A stretch of DNA of 43,773 nt from Muribaculaceae bacterium. GTDB lineage: Bacteria; Bacteroidota; Bacteroidia; Bacteroidales; Muribaculaceae. Shown here in pieces: positions 7,559-16,377 of this stretch. The stretch spans positions 1-43,773 of the forward strand of contig VSPN01000019.1 in NCBI GenBank assembly GCA_009775355.1. Reading direction: 5' to 3'. Both the position numbers and the translations under genes were made by a program. The notes under the pieces were generated by a model. It had not been told where the DNA came from. It saw only the letters and a program-made list of their open reading frames with translations, and did no database searches. Each line of letters begins with the position of its first letter. Position 1 is the first letter of the stretch.

Positions 7559-8266
7559 ATGAAAGAAAAAAGAGACCGACTGAAGAGACGCGCCGCAACG
7601 GCACTTCTTGCCGCAGCCTCGATTTCTGTGACGCAACAGGCCTGCGCCCAGGAAGACTACAGGTTCGACATAGGCGGAGGATTCGGCATGACAGGTTATC
7701 TGGGAGACGCCAACACAGCGAATCTTTTCCAGAATCCGGGGTGGGACGCCGAGCTGCTCTTCCGCTACATCGTCAACCCGCGCATAAACCTGAAGACAAA
7801 CTTCTATGTCGGCGGTCTGCGCGGCGACTCGTCGCAGATGGAGAACGTGTTTCCCGACAACGGAAACTTCAGTTTCTCGACCACATTCTACGAACTCGGC
7901 GAGATGTTCGAGTTCCACTTCTTCAACTACGGCATGGGCGAGACATACCGGAAGCTGAAGAGATGGACTCCCTACATAACCGCAGGAGTGAGCGTCACTG
8001 CATGGAGCGTCGACTCCGAGACCGGTGCGGCCTTCACGATCCCTCTCGGCATCGGATTCAAGTACAAGCCGGCACGCCGCTGGAATCTCGGACTCGAGTT
8101 TCTGATGAAAAAGACATTCAGCGACAAGCTCGACGGCCCGGCGCTTTCGGATCCGCTCGGCATCAGAAGCGAGTTCATGAAGAATACCGACTGGTACTCG
8201 ACACTGACGCTCACCATAAGCTATGAGTTCAGCAAACGGTGCGCCGTTTGCCACTACAAAGACTGA
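7559..8266 (+). CDS. DUF6089 family outer-membrane beta-barrel protein
   Basis: The 235-residue protein has a basic n-region and hydrophobic core with a likely cut after ACA (residue 30). The mature part is a small beta-barrel with GGGFGMTGYLGDAN and alternating aromatic strands, typical of Bacteroidetes DUF6089. In Bacteroidales this family directly precedes uppS and bamA, exactly as here. The uppS start lies 32 bp beyond its stop. Its placement suggests a part in envelope assembly, but no function is established. The C-terminus (KRCAVCHYKD) extends beyond the last strand and holds two cysteines. Confidence 0.78.
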   Translation: MKEKRDRLKRRAATALLAAASISVTQQACAQEDYRFDIGGGFGMTGYLGDANTANLFQNPGWDAELLFRYIVNPRINLKTNFYVGGLRGDSSQMENVFPDNGNFSFSTTFYELGEMFEFHFFNYGMGETYRKLKRWTPYITAGVSVTAWSVDSETGAAFTIPLGIGFKYKPARRWNLGLEFLMKKTFSDKLDGPALSDPLGIRSEFMKNTDWYSTLTLTISYEFSKRCAVCHYKD

Positions 8267-8298
8267 AAGGACGCGTTCCTTTCGATTCAGGACTACAG

Positions 8299-9066
8299 AT
8301 GGACAAGATAAAAGAACTGACCGACAGACTCGACATGACACGCATACCGCGTCACGTGGCCATCATCATGGACGGCAACGGACGCTGGGCACGCGAGCGC
8401 ATGCGCGGTCGCAGCGAAGGCCACGCCGAAGGCGTCAACAGCGTGCACAACATAACCCGCCACGCATCGGATCTCGGCATAAAACACCTGACCCTCTATG
8501 CTTTCTCGACCGAGAACTGGAACCGCCCCCCGCAGGAGGTGGAGACACTCATGTATCTGATCGGATGGGCCATTCGCAAGGAGACTCCCGAACTTTTAGC
8601 CAACAATGTCCACATCCGTCTTCTCGGCGAGATCGACCGACTGCCCGAACAGGTGCGCAAGGATCTTGAGGCAGGCCGCGACGCCACAGCCGCTTGCGAC
8701 GGACTCAACCTGAATCTCTGCCTCAGCTATTCTTCACGCTGGGAGATCACGCGCGCCGTGCGCCGCATAGCCGAAGATGTGCTTGACGGACGTCTGTCGG
8801 CCGGCGGAATCGACGAGAAGACCATCGCGTCAAGACTCTCGACAGAAGACCTGCCCGATCCCGACCTGCTGATCCGCACAGGCGGCGAACACCGCGTAAG
8901 CAACTTCCTGCTTTGGCAGATCGCGTACAGCGAGCTATACTTCACCCCGATACTATGGCCAGACTTCGGGCAGGAAGCCTTTCTTGAGGCTCTCGTCGAC
9001 TATCAGAGCCGCGAACGCCGTTTCGGCAAGACCTCCGATCAGGTGAAGGAGGAGAACCCAAACTGA
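8299..9066 (+). CDS. uppS: Isoprenyl transferase (undecaprenyl diphosphate synthase)
   Basis: With ATG 8299 the enzyme has 255 residues, the usual family length; an upstream in-frame start would overlap the DUF6089 gene and add nothing conserved. Signature motifs are intact: IIMDGNGRWA with catalytic D25, the FSTENW helix region, and R193-T-G-G-E followed by SNFLLWQ, which binds isopentenyl diphosphate. UppS condenses IPP onto farnesyl diphosphate with cis geometry to make the C55 carrier used for peptidoglycan and polysaccharide. bamA begins 20 bp downstream, so the two are one transcription unit. Confidence 0.95.
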   Translation: MDKIKELTDRLDMTRIPRHVAIIMDGNGRWARERMRGRSEGHAEGVNSVHNITRHASDLGIKHLTLYAFSTENWNRPPQEVETLMYLIGWAIRKETPELLANNVHIRLLGEIDRLPEQVRKDLEAGRDATAACDGLNLNLCLSYSSRWEITRAVRRIAEDVLDGRLSAGGIDEKTIASRLSTEDLPDPDLLIRTGGEHRVSNFLLWQIAYSELYFTPILWPDFGQEAFLEALVDYQSRERRFGKTSDQVKEENPN

Positions 9067-9085
9067 ATCCGACCACAACATTTCT

Positions 9086-11746
9086 ATGAAACATATCAGG
9101 AAAATAATCCTTACCCTCGCAGTTGTGCCTGCATTCGGAGTGTCGGCACTCGACATAAAACTCGACACCCCGACGGTTCCCTCAGACACAGTCTACAGTC
9201 CGGACGTGATTTATTCGCCGATACCCAAATCTTACGAGATAGCAGGCATCGACGTGACCGGCATTCCGGAATCAGACCATTATCTTGTGATCGGATTCTC
9301 CGGTCTGTCGGTCGGTGACCGCATCGACATACCCGGCCAGGCCGTGACCGACGCCGTGAAGAGATTCTGGCGTCAGGGTCTCTATTCGAAAGTCGAGATC
9401 AACGCGGTCAAGACCGCCGGCGACAAGGTCTGGCTCGAGATCGCCCTGCAGCGACAGCCGCGCATGTCGGAAATGCGGTTCGAAGGCGTGAAGGGCGGCG
9501 AGAAAAAAGACCTCACCGAACGACTCGGCATGGTATCGGGGCAGCAGCTCACACCCAATATCATAGCCCAGGCGAAACACATCATCGAAGACTATTACTC
9601 CAAGAAAGGATTCAAGAACGCCGAGGTGAAGATCTCTCAGCAGCCCGACCTTTCGAAAGAGAACCAGGTGATACTCAACGTCAACGTGAACCGCAACAAC
9701 AAGGTCAAGGTGCACAAGATATATATCGACGGCAACGAGGTTCTGTCCGACCGCAAGATCAAGAACGTAATGAAGAAGACCAACGAGAACAGCGACCTTC
9801 TCAAGATCTTCAGCCAGAAAAAATTCGTGGATCGCGACTTTGCCGATGACCGCAACCGCATCATCGACAAATATAACGAACTGGGTTACCGCGACGCAAA
9901 GATCACCCACGACTCAGTGGCGAGATACAACGACAAGTCGGTCGACATCTACCTCACCGTCGACGAAGGAAAGAAGTATTACATCTCCGACATCTCGTGG
10001 GTAGGCAACACGATCTACCCCACCGAGACACTCAACACGATTCTGGGCATCTATCCCGGCGACGTCTACAACCAGAAATATCTCAACAAACGCACTCAGG
10101 ATGACGACGACGCCGTGTCGAACCTCTATCTCGACAACGGATATCTCTTCTTCCAGCTTGTGCCGATCGAAGAGAGGATCGACGGCGACAGCATCGCCCT
10201 GCAGATGCGTGTGATCGAGGGGCCGCAGGCTCGCGTCAACCGCGTCGTGATCAACGGCAACGACCAGCTTTACGAGAAAGTGATCCGCCGCGAGCTGCGC
10301 GTGCGACCTGGCGAGCTCTTCTCGAAGAGCGACCTCATGCGCTCCGCCCGCGAGATCGCCGCCTCAGGACACTTCGACCCCGAGAACCTCGACATACGCC
10401 CCGAGCCCAACGAAAACGACGGTACAGTCGACATTCTCTTCAACCTGACCTCGAAAGCCAACGACAAGATGCAGCTCTCGTTCGGCTGGGGACAGTCCGG
10501 CCTTACGGGCCAGGTGGCGCTGTCGTTCTCGAACTTCTCGATGAAAAACCTCTTTAACCCGAAGAGCTACAAAGGCATTATACCGCGCGGCGACGGTCAG
10601 ACATTCTCTATATCGGCACAGACCAACGCGAAGTACTACCAGAGCTACTCGATATCGTTCTTCGACCCGTGGATCGGCGGCAACCGCCCCAACTCGCTCG
10701 GCGTATCGCTCGACTTCAGCCGCTCGACAGGCATCAACTCGCAGTTCTACAACAGCGCGTGGCAGAACGCATACCAGACCGCGATCTGGAACCAGTACTC
10801 ATACAACACCAACTACTCATCATACGCTCTCCAGAACGCCTACGACCCCAACAAGGTGCTTCAGCTCGCCGGAGCCACCATCGGCTTCGGAACGCGCCTG
10901 AGCTGGCCCGACGACTACTTCCAGTTCCAGGCCACGCTCGGCTACCGCTGGTACTATCTGAAGAACTGGGACTACCTCTACTACATGCGCAACGGAACAT
11001 CGAACTCGCTCACACTCGGCCTTACCCTGTCGCGCTCGAGCATCGACAACCCGATCTACACCCGCCGCGGATCGACTTTCTCGATCGATCTGACCATGAC
11101 CCCGCCTGCCGACATGTTCGGACACAAGGACTGGAAAAGGCTGTCGGAACTCGCCAGCTACAACAACACCGATTCCGAATCGCGCGAACGCGCACGCTCT
11201 CAGACCTACAAATGGATCGAATACTGGAAACTGCGCTTCAAGAGCAAGACATTCACCCCTCTCACCGATCCCGACGGCAAGTGGACACTCGTGCTCATGA
11301 CCCGCGCCGACTTCGGCTTGATCGGAAGCTGGAACAAATATCTCAAGACCCCGTTCGAGACATTCTATTTCGGCGGAGACGGCATGACCGGAAGCTACAC
11401 CTACGCCACAGAGACAATCTCGATGCGCGGTTACGAGAACGGTCAGTTCACCCCCTCCGGATATGAAGGCTACGCATACGGCAAGTTCACTTTCGAGCTT
11501 CACTTCCCCTTCCTGCTCCAGCCCTCAACCACGATCTACGCCATAGCGTTTGCCGAGGCCGGAAACTGCTGGACAGGCGTGAGCGACTTCTCGCCGTTCA
11601 ACCTGAAGCGCAGCGCAGGCGTCGGCGCGCGCGTCTACCTCTCAATCCTCGGATATCTCGGCATCGACTGGGCCTACGGCTTCGACAAGGTATGGGGACA
11701 TCGCGGAGGAAGCCAGGTCCACTTCGTGCTCGGACAGGAGTTCTGA
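9086..11746 (+). CDS. bamA: Outer membrane protein assembly factor BamA
   Basis: The 886-residue protein starts with a signal peptide (cut near residue 21). Several POTRA domains fill about residues 45-440, recognisable from repeats such as VWLEIALQRQP and IYIDGNEVLSD. A 16-strand Omp85 barrel follows and ends in LGQEF. The conserved L6 motif appears as M780-R781-G782-Y783. BamA inserts beta-barrel proteins into the outer membrane. The length is typical of Bacteroidales. It lies between uppS and two skp-like genes, the conserved order for this group. The DNA shows strong codon bias (GAG, CTC, ATC), as expected for a highly expressed gene. Confidence 0.96.
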   Translation: MKHIRKIILTLAVVPAFGVSALDIKLDTPTVPSDTVYSPDVIYSPIPKSYEIAGIDVTGIPESDHYLVIGFSGLSVGDRIDIPGQAVTDAVKRFWRQGLYSKVEINAVKTAGDKVWLEIALQRQPRMSEMRFEGVKGGEKKDLTERLGMVSGQQLTPNIIAQAKHIIEDYYSKKGFKNAEVKISQQPDLSKENQVILNVNVNRNNKVKVHKIYIDGNEVLSDRKIKNVMKKTNENSDLLKIFSQKKFVDRDFADDRNRIIDKYNELGYRDAKITHDSVARYNDKSVDIYLTVDEGKKYYISDISWVGNTIYPTETLNTILGIYPGDVYNQKYLNKRTQDDDDAVSNLYLDNGYLFFQLVPIEERIDGDSIALQMRVIEGPQARVNRVVINGNDQLYEKVIRRELRVRPGELFSKSDLMRSAREIAASGHFDPENLDIRPEPNENDGTVDILFNLTSKANDKMQLSFGWGQSGLTGQVALSFSNFSMKNLFNPKSYKGIIPRGDGQTFSISAQTNAKYYQSYSISFFDPWIGGNRPNSLGVSLDFSRSTGINSQFYNSAWQNAYQTAIWNQYSYNTNYSSYALQNAYDPNKVLQLAGATIGFGTRLSWPDDYFQFQATLGYRWYYLKNWDYLYYMRNGTSNSLTLGLTLSRSSIDNPIYTRRGSTFSIDLTMTPPADMFGHKDWKRLSELASYNNTDSESRERARSQTYKWIEYWKLRFKSKTFTPLTDPDGKWTLVLMTRADFGLIGSWNKYLKTPFETFYFGGDGMTGSYTYATETISMRGYENGQFTPSGYEGYAYGKFTFELHFPFLLQPSTTIYAIAFAEAGNCWTGVSDFSPFNLKRSAGVGARVYLSILGYLGIDWAYGFDKVWGHRGGSQVHFVLGQEF

Positions 11747-11866
11747 CACTACTGACTGACTCTGAGCACGCCGCCCCCGACGCTCGGGGCTGCCGTTAAC
11801 GTTTATTCAGACTCGGCGCATAAACCTTTTGACAGAGAGCCGTGTCTTATCAAGAAAAAACGACAT

Positions 11867-12382
11867 ATGAAGAAACTGTTTATAACCATTTTCGTGACAC
11901 TGGCCGCCATGCTGCCGGCCTCGGCGCAGAAGTTCGCACTCGTCGATATGGAATACATACTCCGCAACGTTCCGGCCTATGAAATGGCCAACGAGCAGCT
12001 CAACCAGGTCAGCCTCAGATGGGAGAAAGAGGTCAACGAGGTCACCAAAGAGGCCGAGACAATGTACAAGAACTATCAGGCCGACATGGTTTTCCTGACC
12101 GACGACCAGAAAAAGAAACGCGAGGAAGAGATCGTGGCCAAGGAGAAAGAGGCCACCGACCTGCGTTACAAATATTTCGGCCCGGAGGGGGAGCTATATA
12201 AGAAACGCCAGTCGCTGATGAAGCCTATACAGGAGGATGTATACAACGCGGTCAAGGCCGTTTCGGAAGAGAAAGGCTATCAGGCCATATTCGACCGCGC
12301 GTCGAGCCAGAGCATAGTCTTCGCCTCTCCCCGCATCGACGTCAGCAACGAAGTGCTCGCCAAGCTCGGATACTCACGCTGA
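11867..12382 (+). CDS. OmpH/Skp family periplasmic chaperone, first copy
   Basis: The 171-residue protein has a signal peptide ending PASA|QK near residue 20. A short strand, FALVDMEYILRNVP, follows, then a long charged helix (about residues 40-125, rich in E and K, with KKKREEEIVAKEKEA) and a closing beta segment. This is the Skp/OmpH jellyfish architecture, in which trimers hold unfolded outer-membrane proteins in helical tentacles. It lies 120 bp after bamA, whose substrates it would escort. A near-paralogue follows after 53 bp. The two copies may form separate trimers or mixed ones; that is inference. Confidence 0.88.
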   Translation: MKKLFITIFVTLAAMLPASAQKFALVDMEYILRNVPAYEMANEQLNQVSLRWEKEVNEVTKEAETMYKNYQADMVFLTDDQKKKREEEIVAKEKEATDLRYKYFGPEGELYKKRQSLMKPIQEDVYNAVKAVSEEKGYQAIFDRASSQSIVFASPRIDVSNEVLAKLGYSR

Positions 12383-12435
12383 CCACATCTGAAATCCGTC
12401 ACACTGACAACAATTAATCTAACACATAACCACAA

Positions 12436-12948
12436 ATGTTAAAGAAAATTCTTCTGGCAGTGGCGATCGCGCTGCCCATGTTCGGCGCTTCGGCGCAGAC
12501 CACTCTCAAGATCGGAGTCGTAGACACAGACGCGCTTATCCAGGCAATGCCCGAGACTCAGGAAGCCCAGAAAAAACTGGCCGACAACTCCAAGAAATAT
12601 GAAGACGAATACGCCCGCCTTCAGGAAGAGATGAAGAGAATGTACGACGAGTTGTCCAACATGAAAGACGACGAGCTCCCCGCCATCAAGGAGCGCAAGA
12701 CCCGCGAATTCCAGGACTACCAGACCAAGGTGCAGAACTTCCTCCAGAGCGCAGATCAGGACATGCAGCGCCAGCAGCAGGAACTCATGGCCCCCATCTC
12801 GCAGAAGATCAAGGACGCCGTAGAGTCTGTAGGCAAAGAGGGCGGATTCAGCATGATCGAGAACTACACTCCACAGCTTCTTCTTTACTACGCATCGCCG
12901 GTTGTAGACATCACCCCGCAGGTGAAAGCCAAGCTCGGCATCAAATAA
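12436..12948 (+). CDS. OmpH/Skp family periplasmic chaperone, second copy
   Basis: This 170-residue protein has the same plan as its neighbour: signal peptide (cut after ASA), strand LKIGVVDTDALIQAMP, a long helix rich in K, E, Q and M (residues 45-125), and a C-terminal segment YYASPVVDITPQVKAKLGIK. It is clearly related to the first copy but divergent, so the duplication is old. Tandem skp genes after bamA are usual in Bacteroidetes. A strong hairpin with a T-run begins 55 bp after the stop and probably ends the bamA-skp transcript. Confidence 0.88.
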   Translation: MLKKILLAVAIALPMFGASAQTTLKIGVVDTDALIQAMPETQEAQKKLADNSKKYEDEYARLQEEMKRMYDELSNMKDDELPAIKERKTREFQDYQTKVQNFLQSADQDMQRQQQELMAPISQKIKDAVESVGKEGGFSMIENYTPQLLLYYASPVVDITPQVKAKLGIK

Positions 12949-13003
12949 AAACATATAAGACCCTGCATTAACATTTTTTGTGGTACGGGGTCTAAAATAA
13001 GAG

Positions 13004-13034
13004 AGCCGGAATCCGATGGTTTCCGGCTTTTTTT
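13004..13034 (+). terminator. Rho-independent terminator after second skp gene
   Basis: AGCCGGAA (13004-13011) pairs perfectly with TTCCGGCT (13021-13028) around a 9-nt loop, and a run of seven T follows. It closes the uppS-bamA-skp unit and separates it from murI, whose own -7 element starts two bases later. Confidence 0.85.
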
Positions 13035-13035
13035 G

Positions 13036-13043
13036 TAACTTTG
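13036..13043 (+). promoter_or_regulatory. -7 element of murI
   Basis: TAACTTTG fits TAnnTTTG and directly follows the upstream terminator. No TTTG -33 element is seen at the usual distance, because the terminator stem occupies that region. Start of transcription would be near 13050, 46 nt before the murI ATG. Confidence 0.55.
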
Positions 13044-13095
13044 CACTCCGCGCCAACGCACGCGAACCAACACACACTGTCAATCAAGCAAGAAA

Positions 13096-13923
13096 ATGGA
13101 GCACACTGCCGGAAAAATCGGAATATTCGACTCGGGCTACGGCGGTCTGACAATTCTCAACGGAATAAGACGGCAACTGCCGCAATACGACTATCTGTAT
13201 CTCGGTGACAACGCGCGCGCCCCCTATGGCACGCGCAGTTTCGACATCGTGTTCGACTTCACCCGCCAGGCAGTGGAGGAACTGTTCCGCCACGGATGCC
13301 ACCTCGTCATCCTGGCCTGCAACACCGCCTCGGCCAAAGCACTCCGCTCGATCCAGCAGCAGGTGCTCCCCGACCGTTATCCGGGGCGCAGGGTGCTCGG
13401 AGTGATCCGCCCAACCGTCGAAGCCGTAGGAGAAATCAGCCGCACACGCCACATCGGGCTGCTCGCAACTCCGGGCACCGTGCGCAGCCATTCATACAGA
13501 ATGGAGATCGAGAAACTGTATCCGGAAATGAGAATAACCGAAACGGCATGTCCCATGTGGGTGCCGCTTATAGAAACCGGGGAGGCCGGCAACGACGGAG
13601 CAGATTACTTCGTAAAGAAATATATCGACACAGTGATGGAAGCAGATCCAGAGATCGACACCCTCGTGCTCGGATGCACGCACTACCCTCTCCTGCTGCC
13701 GAAAATCCGGAAGTTCGCTCCCGAAGGAGTCAATATCATCGCCCAGGGAGAGATTGTCGGCACAAGTCTCGCAGACTACATGCGAAGACATCCTGAAATC
13801 GACGTTCTCTGCACCAAAGGAGGCGACACCAGATATCTCACTACCGAAAACGCCGAGATTTTCGACAGTCTCGCCTCTGTGTTCATGCACGACAAGATCC
13901 GTTCGTCGAGAATCTCACTGTAA
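13096..13923 (+). CDS. murI: Glutamate racemase
   Basis: MurI interconverts L- and D-glutamate, supplying D-Glu for peptidoglycan. The 275-residue protein shows both catalytic cysteines: C75 in ILACNTASA and C194 in LGCTHYPLL. The N-terminal IGIFDSGYGGLT loop and DNARAPYGTRS complete the family pattern. The enzyme acts in the cytoplasm. In Bacteroidales the gene commonly closes the uppS-bamA-skp cluster, as here, though the terminator and -7 element indicate separate transcription. A small TPR-like gene begins 24 bp downstream and is probably cotranscribed. Confidence 0.95.
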   Translation: MEHTAGKIGIFDSGYGGLTILNGIRRQLPQYDYLYLGDNARAPYGTRSFDIVFDFTRQAVEELFRHGCHLVILACNTASAKALRSIQQQVLPDRYPGRRVLGVIRPTVEAVGEISRTRHIGLLATPGTVRSHSYRMEIEKLYPEMRITETACPMWVPLIETGEAGNDGADYFVKKYIDTVMEADPEIDTLVLGCTHYPLLLPKIRKFAPEGVNIIAQGEIVGTSLADYMRRHPEIDVLCTKGGDTRYLTTENAEIFDSLASVFMHDKIRSSRISL

Positions 13924-13947
13924 TCAACAAACATTAACCCCAATACG

Positions 13948-14214
13948 ATGGAAGACAATATCAGAGCGAAAGTCAAGGGCCTTGCAGCCGAAGAAGCCAT
14001 AGAGATTCTTACCGCCCACCTCGCCTCGCATCCCGATGACGAGGAGGCCCTGACCCTGCGAGGCATAAAATACTGGAGTGCCGGCAGACGCAGCCTTGCC
14101 ATGGCCGACTACCTCGCCGCCATACGCATCAATCCGGAAAGCCGTGCACGCGAAGCCCTTAAAGCCGCCACAGAGATACTCGACTACCGCAACAAGGATC
14201 TCTACAATCCCTGA
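13948..14214 (+). CDS. Small TPR-like protein
   Basis: The 88-residue protein has no signal peptide. Residues 20-75 look like one to one-and-a-half tetratricopeptide repeats: LTAHLASHPDDEEALTLRGI, then GRRSLAMADYLAAIRINPES. Such repeats bind partner proteins, but one unit is too little to predict a partner. It starts 24 bp after murI on the same strand, so it is probably in that transcript. I do not recognise a named family. A cytoplasmic scaffold or leftover domain are both possible. Confidence 0.65.
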   Translation: MEDNIRAKVKGLAAEEAIEILTAHLASHPDDEEALTLRGIKYWSAGRRSLAMADYLAAIRINPESRAREALKAATEILDYRNKDLYNP

Positions 14215-14238
14215 CCGGACACCGTCGGCCAAGACAGA

Positions 14239-14631
14239 TCAGCAGTCATAGAGCAGCTGCACACTTTCGGGAATCTCCCGACGGCCCGAAGGCTGCACCG
14301 GACTTCGCGACACCGATGCTGACGGCACTGGCTTTCTTTCACCATAAAGCATAAACGGCTGTTCGAAACTCCATCCGCGCGTGGCATTACGCACATAGAG
14401 ACGAGTGAGTCCTCGCTCACCCAGCGTGTGGTGACGAAGCTCGCCGATAAGCTCGCTGAAATCATTCACGTCGGTCAACGTGAATTCCGCCAGAGTCCGC
14501 CAGCACTGACGCATGCTTACAATGCGCACGAAGATTCTGTCGCCATACTTTATGGGACGTCCAGTTCCAGTCGGTGTCACGAACCGCTTTGTTGTCGGAG
14601 CATAAGAGCGCCTTATTTCCATCATGTCCAT
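14239..14631 (-). CDS. Hypothetical protein, 130 residues
   Basis: The product is basic and has no signal peptide or membrane helix. The start could be M1 (14631), M3 or M4 of MDMMEIRRSYAP. The first 100 residues read as a compact beta-rich domain (GDRIFVRIVSMRQCW, GLTRLYVRNATRGW), followed by a Ser/Pro/Arg-rich tail. I do not recognise the family. A TAATTTTG -7 element on the minus strand 28 bp upstream supports it as a real gene. It stands alone, converging on the murI transcript with 24 bp between stops. Confidence 0.65.
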   Translation of the reverse strand: MDMMEIRRSYAPTTKRFVTPTGTGRPIKYGDRIFVRIVSMRQCWRTLAEFTLTDVNDFSELIGELRHHTLGERGLTRLYVRNATRGWSFEQPFMLYGERKPVPSASVSRSPVQPSGRREIPESVQLLYDC

Positions 14632-14658
14632 ATCCTTATCCTTTTACGATTAACAATG

Positions 14659-14666
14659 CAAAATTA
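14659..14666 (-). promoter_or_regulatory. -7 element of the 130-residue hypothetical gene
   Basis: Read on the minus strand this is TAATTTTG, matching TAnnTTTG, 28 bp before the start codon. No matching TTTG at 19-21 bp was found. Confidence 0.45.
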
Positions 14667-14762
14667 AATGAACCCGCTGCGTGATAATTGCAGCCATATG
14701 CAAATCAATATGAATAAATGTGAATTTTTGTATAATTGCAGACTAATAAGCGCAATTATGAT

Positions 14763-14770
14763 TAAATTTG
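14763..14770 (+). promoter_or_regulatory. -7 element of tRNA-Leu(UAA)
   Basis: TAAATTTG, 48 bp before the mature tRNA 5' end. A TTG at 14736-14738 is 24 bp upstream, slightly too far for a standard -33 element. Confidence 0.5.
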
Positions 14771-14818
14771 CATAGCGGAAAAGACGAGGCACACTGAAAG
14801 CCGAGTCATCCGTCGGCC

Positions 14819-14902
14819 GCAGAAATGGTGGAATGGTAGACACGAGGGACTTAAAATCCCTTGCCCGATGAGGGCGTGTGGGTTCGAGTCCCACTTTCTG
14901 TA
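14819..14902 (+). tRNA. tRNA-Leu (anticodon UAA)
   Basis: An 84-nt cloverleaf is visible. The acceptor stem GCAGAAA pairs with TTTCTGT (G-U at the first position), with discriminator A at 14902. The anticodon stem GGGA/TCCC encloses the loop with anticodon TAA, a long variable arm TGCCCGATGAGGGCG follows, and the T-arm GTGGGTTCGAGTCCCAC is intact. The long variable arm confirms a class II leucine tRNA. CCA is not encoded. rpoN starts 76 bp downstream. Confidence 0.95.
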
Positions 14903-14978
14903 CAGACAAAACTTGAATCCTTTGCTGTCACGACGGCAGAGGATTTTCAATTATCCACAACACCGCCCGCATCACGCC

Positions 14979-16343
14979 ATGCCATCACAGAATCTTGAAC
15001 TCACACAGAAGATCGGCATCCGACTCTCGCAACAGCAGCTCCGGTTCGTCAGGCTGCTCGAGGCCAACGCGCCCGAGCTCGACGAGGCCGTGGAGCGGGA
15101 ACTTGAAGACAATCCGGCACTCGGCGTCAAAGATGAGACCACCGAGGAAGACACCCGCCGCTATCCTGTCTACACTCCTCCGAAACGTAGCGAAGACTAC
15201 GTTTTCTCGCCGACCGACGAGACAGAAACACTCTACGACCATCTTCTCTCCCAACTGTCGGAACGAAATCTGACACCGTCCACTGAAGCCGCCGCCCGCT
15301 TCATAATCGGGAGTCTTGATCCCAACGGCTATCTGCACCGAACTCTCCGTGACCTGATCGACGACATGGCCTTCGGGCCGGGCATCGAAGTGACAGAAGA
15401 TGAAGCCCGCCAGGCTCTCGCTGCAGTCAGAAGTCTCGACCCGCCGGGCATAGGAGCGTCCGACCTGCAGGACTGTCTGCTCATGCAGCTCCAGGCCATG
15501 CCGCAGGATAAGCGGAGAGACGACGCACTGCGGATCATCAGCGACGCCTACGAGGCGTTCACAATGAAACACAAGCACCGCATCATATCAGGGCTACACA
15601 TGACCGAGCAGGAGGCGTCGGAAGCGTTAGATCTGATACTCACTCTCAACCCCAAACCGGGAGCCGCACTCGGCAACGACCCATCAGCGGCTTCCAACAT
15701 CATAATCCCCGATTTCATAGTCAGCATAGAGGATGACGAGATCACGATCCAGCTCAACAACCGTATACCCGAGCTTTGCGTGGAAGAGAGTTTCGAGCAG
15801 GCCATGCGCAACCTCGAGCGCACATCCCGCGGAAAGCCACGAAAAGGATCTGAGTTCATCGTGTCGCGCTATAACGACGCGCGAGATTTCATACGAATCC
15901 TCACACAGCGACAGCAGACCATGATGGCCGTGATGACCGCGATAGTGAAGATTCAGGAAGAATACTTAAGGACAGAAGATGTCTATCGGCTCAAGCCAAT
16001 GATGATAAAGACCATCGCAGACCTGACAGGACTTGACATATCGGCCATATCGCGAGTCACGTCAAACAAGTCGGTCGCCCTGCCCTGGGGCATCTTCCCG
16101 CTGAGATTCTTCTTCAGCGACACTATAGGCGAGGAGAAAGAGGGTGCGGAAGCGGCCACGAACCGGAAAATCGAGGCAAGCATAGCCGCTCTTATCAAGG
16201 CAGAAGACAAGCGGCATCCACTCTCTGACCGCAAGATCATGGAAGAGATGCTCGCTCAGGGCTACGACATATCGCGCCGCACGGTCGCCAAATACCGCGA
16301 CCGTCAGGGAATTCCCGTGGCGCGCCTCAGAAAAGAGATGTAA
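14979..16343 (+). CDS. rpoN: RNA polymerase sigma-54 factor RpoN
   Basis: I choose ATG 14979 (454 residues) because earlier in-frame starts lie inside the tRNA. The N-terminal region I starts LELTQKIGIRLSQQQLRFVR, the part that contacts activator and core enzyme. The core-binding region fills about residues 75-260. The C-terminal DNA-binding domain ends with the RpoN box RRTVAKYR (433-440), which reads the -24 promoter element. Sigma-54 needs AAA+ enhancer-binding activators, none of which are in this window. A membrane protein gene follows after 34 bp. Confidence 0.95.
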   Translation: MPSQNLELTQKIGIRLSQQQLRFVRLLEANAPELDEAVERELEDNPALGVKDETTEEDTRRYPVYTPPKRSEDYVFSPTDETETLYDHLLSQLSERNLTPSTEAAARFIIGSLDPNGYLHRTLRDLIDDMAFGPGIEVTEDEARQALAAVRSLDPPGIGASDLQDCLLMQLQAMPQDKRRDDALRIISDAYEAFTMKHKHRIISGLHMTEQEASEALDLILTLNPKPGAALGNDPSAASNIIIPDFIVSIEDDEITIQLNNRIPELCVEESFEQAMRNLERTSRGKPRKGSEFIVSRYNDARDFIRILTQRQQTMMAVMTAIVKIQEEYLRTEDVYRLKPMMIKTIADLTGLDISAISRVTSNKSVALPWGIFPLRFFFSDTIGEEKEGAEAATNRKIEASIAALIKAEDKRHPLSDRKIMEEMLAQGYDISRRTVAKYRDRQGIPVARLRKEM

Positions 16344-16377
16344 ACCAGCAATATCCATAAGCAAAACATACACTGTC

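Noticed and set aside
10669..11503. Long frames on both strands inside bamA
   Set aside because: GC-rich, strongly codon-biased coding DNA yields open shadow frames; bamA itself is unambiguous here.
14664..14909. Minus-strand frame with a VGLEPTRPH-type start, over the tRNA
   Set aside because: It is the antisense of tRNA-Leu(UAA); this peptide pattern is a well-known artefact of reading tRNAs backwards.
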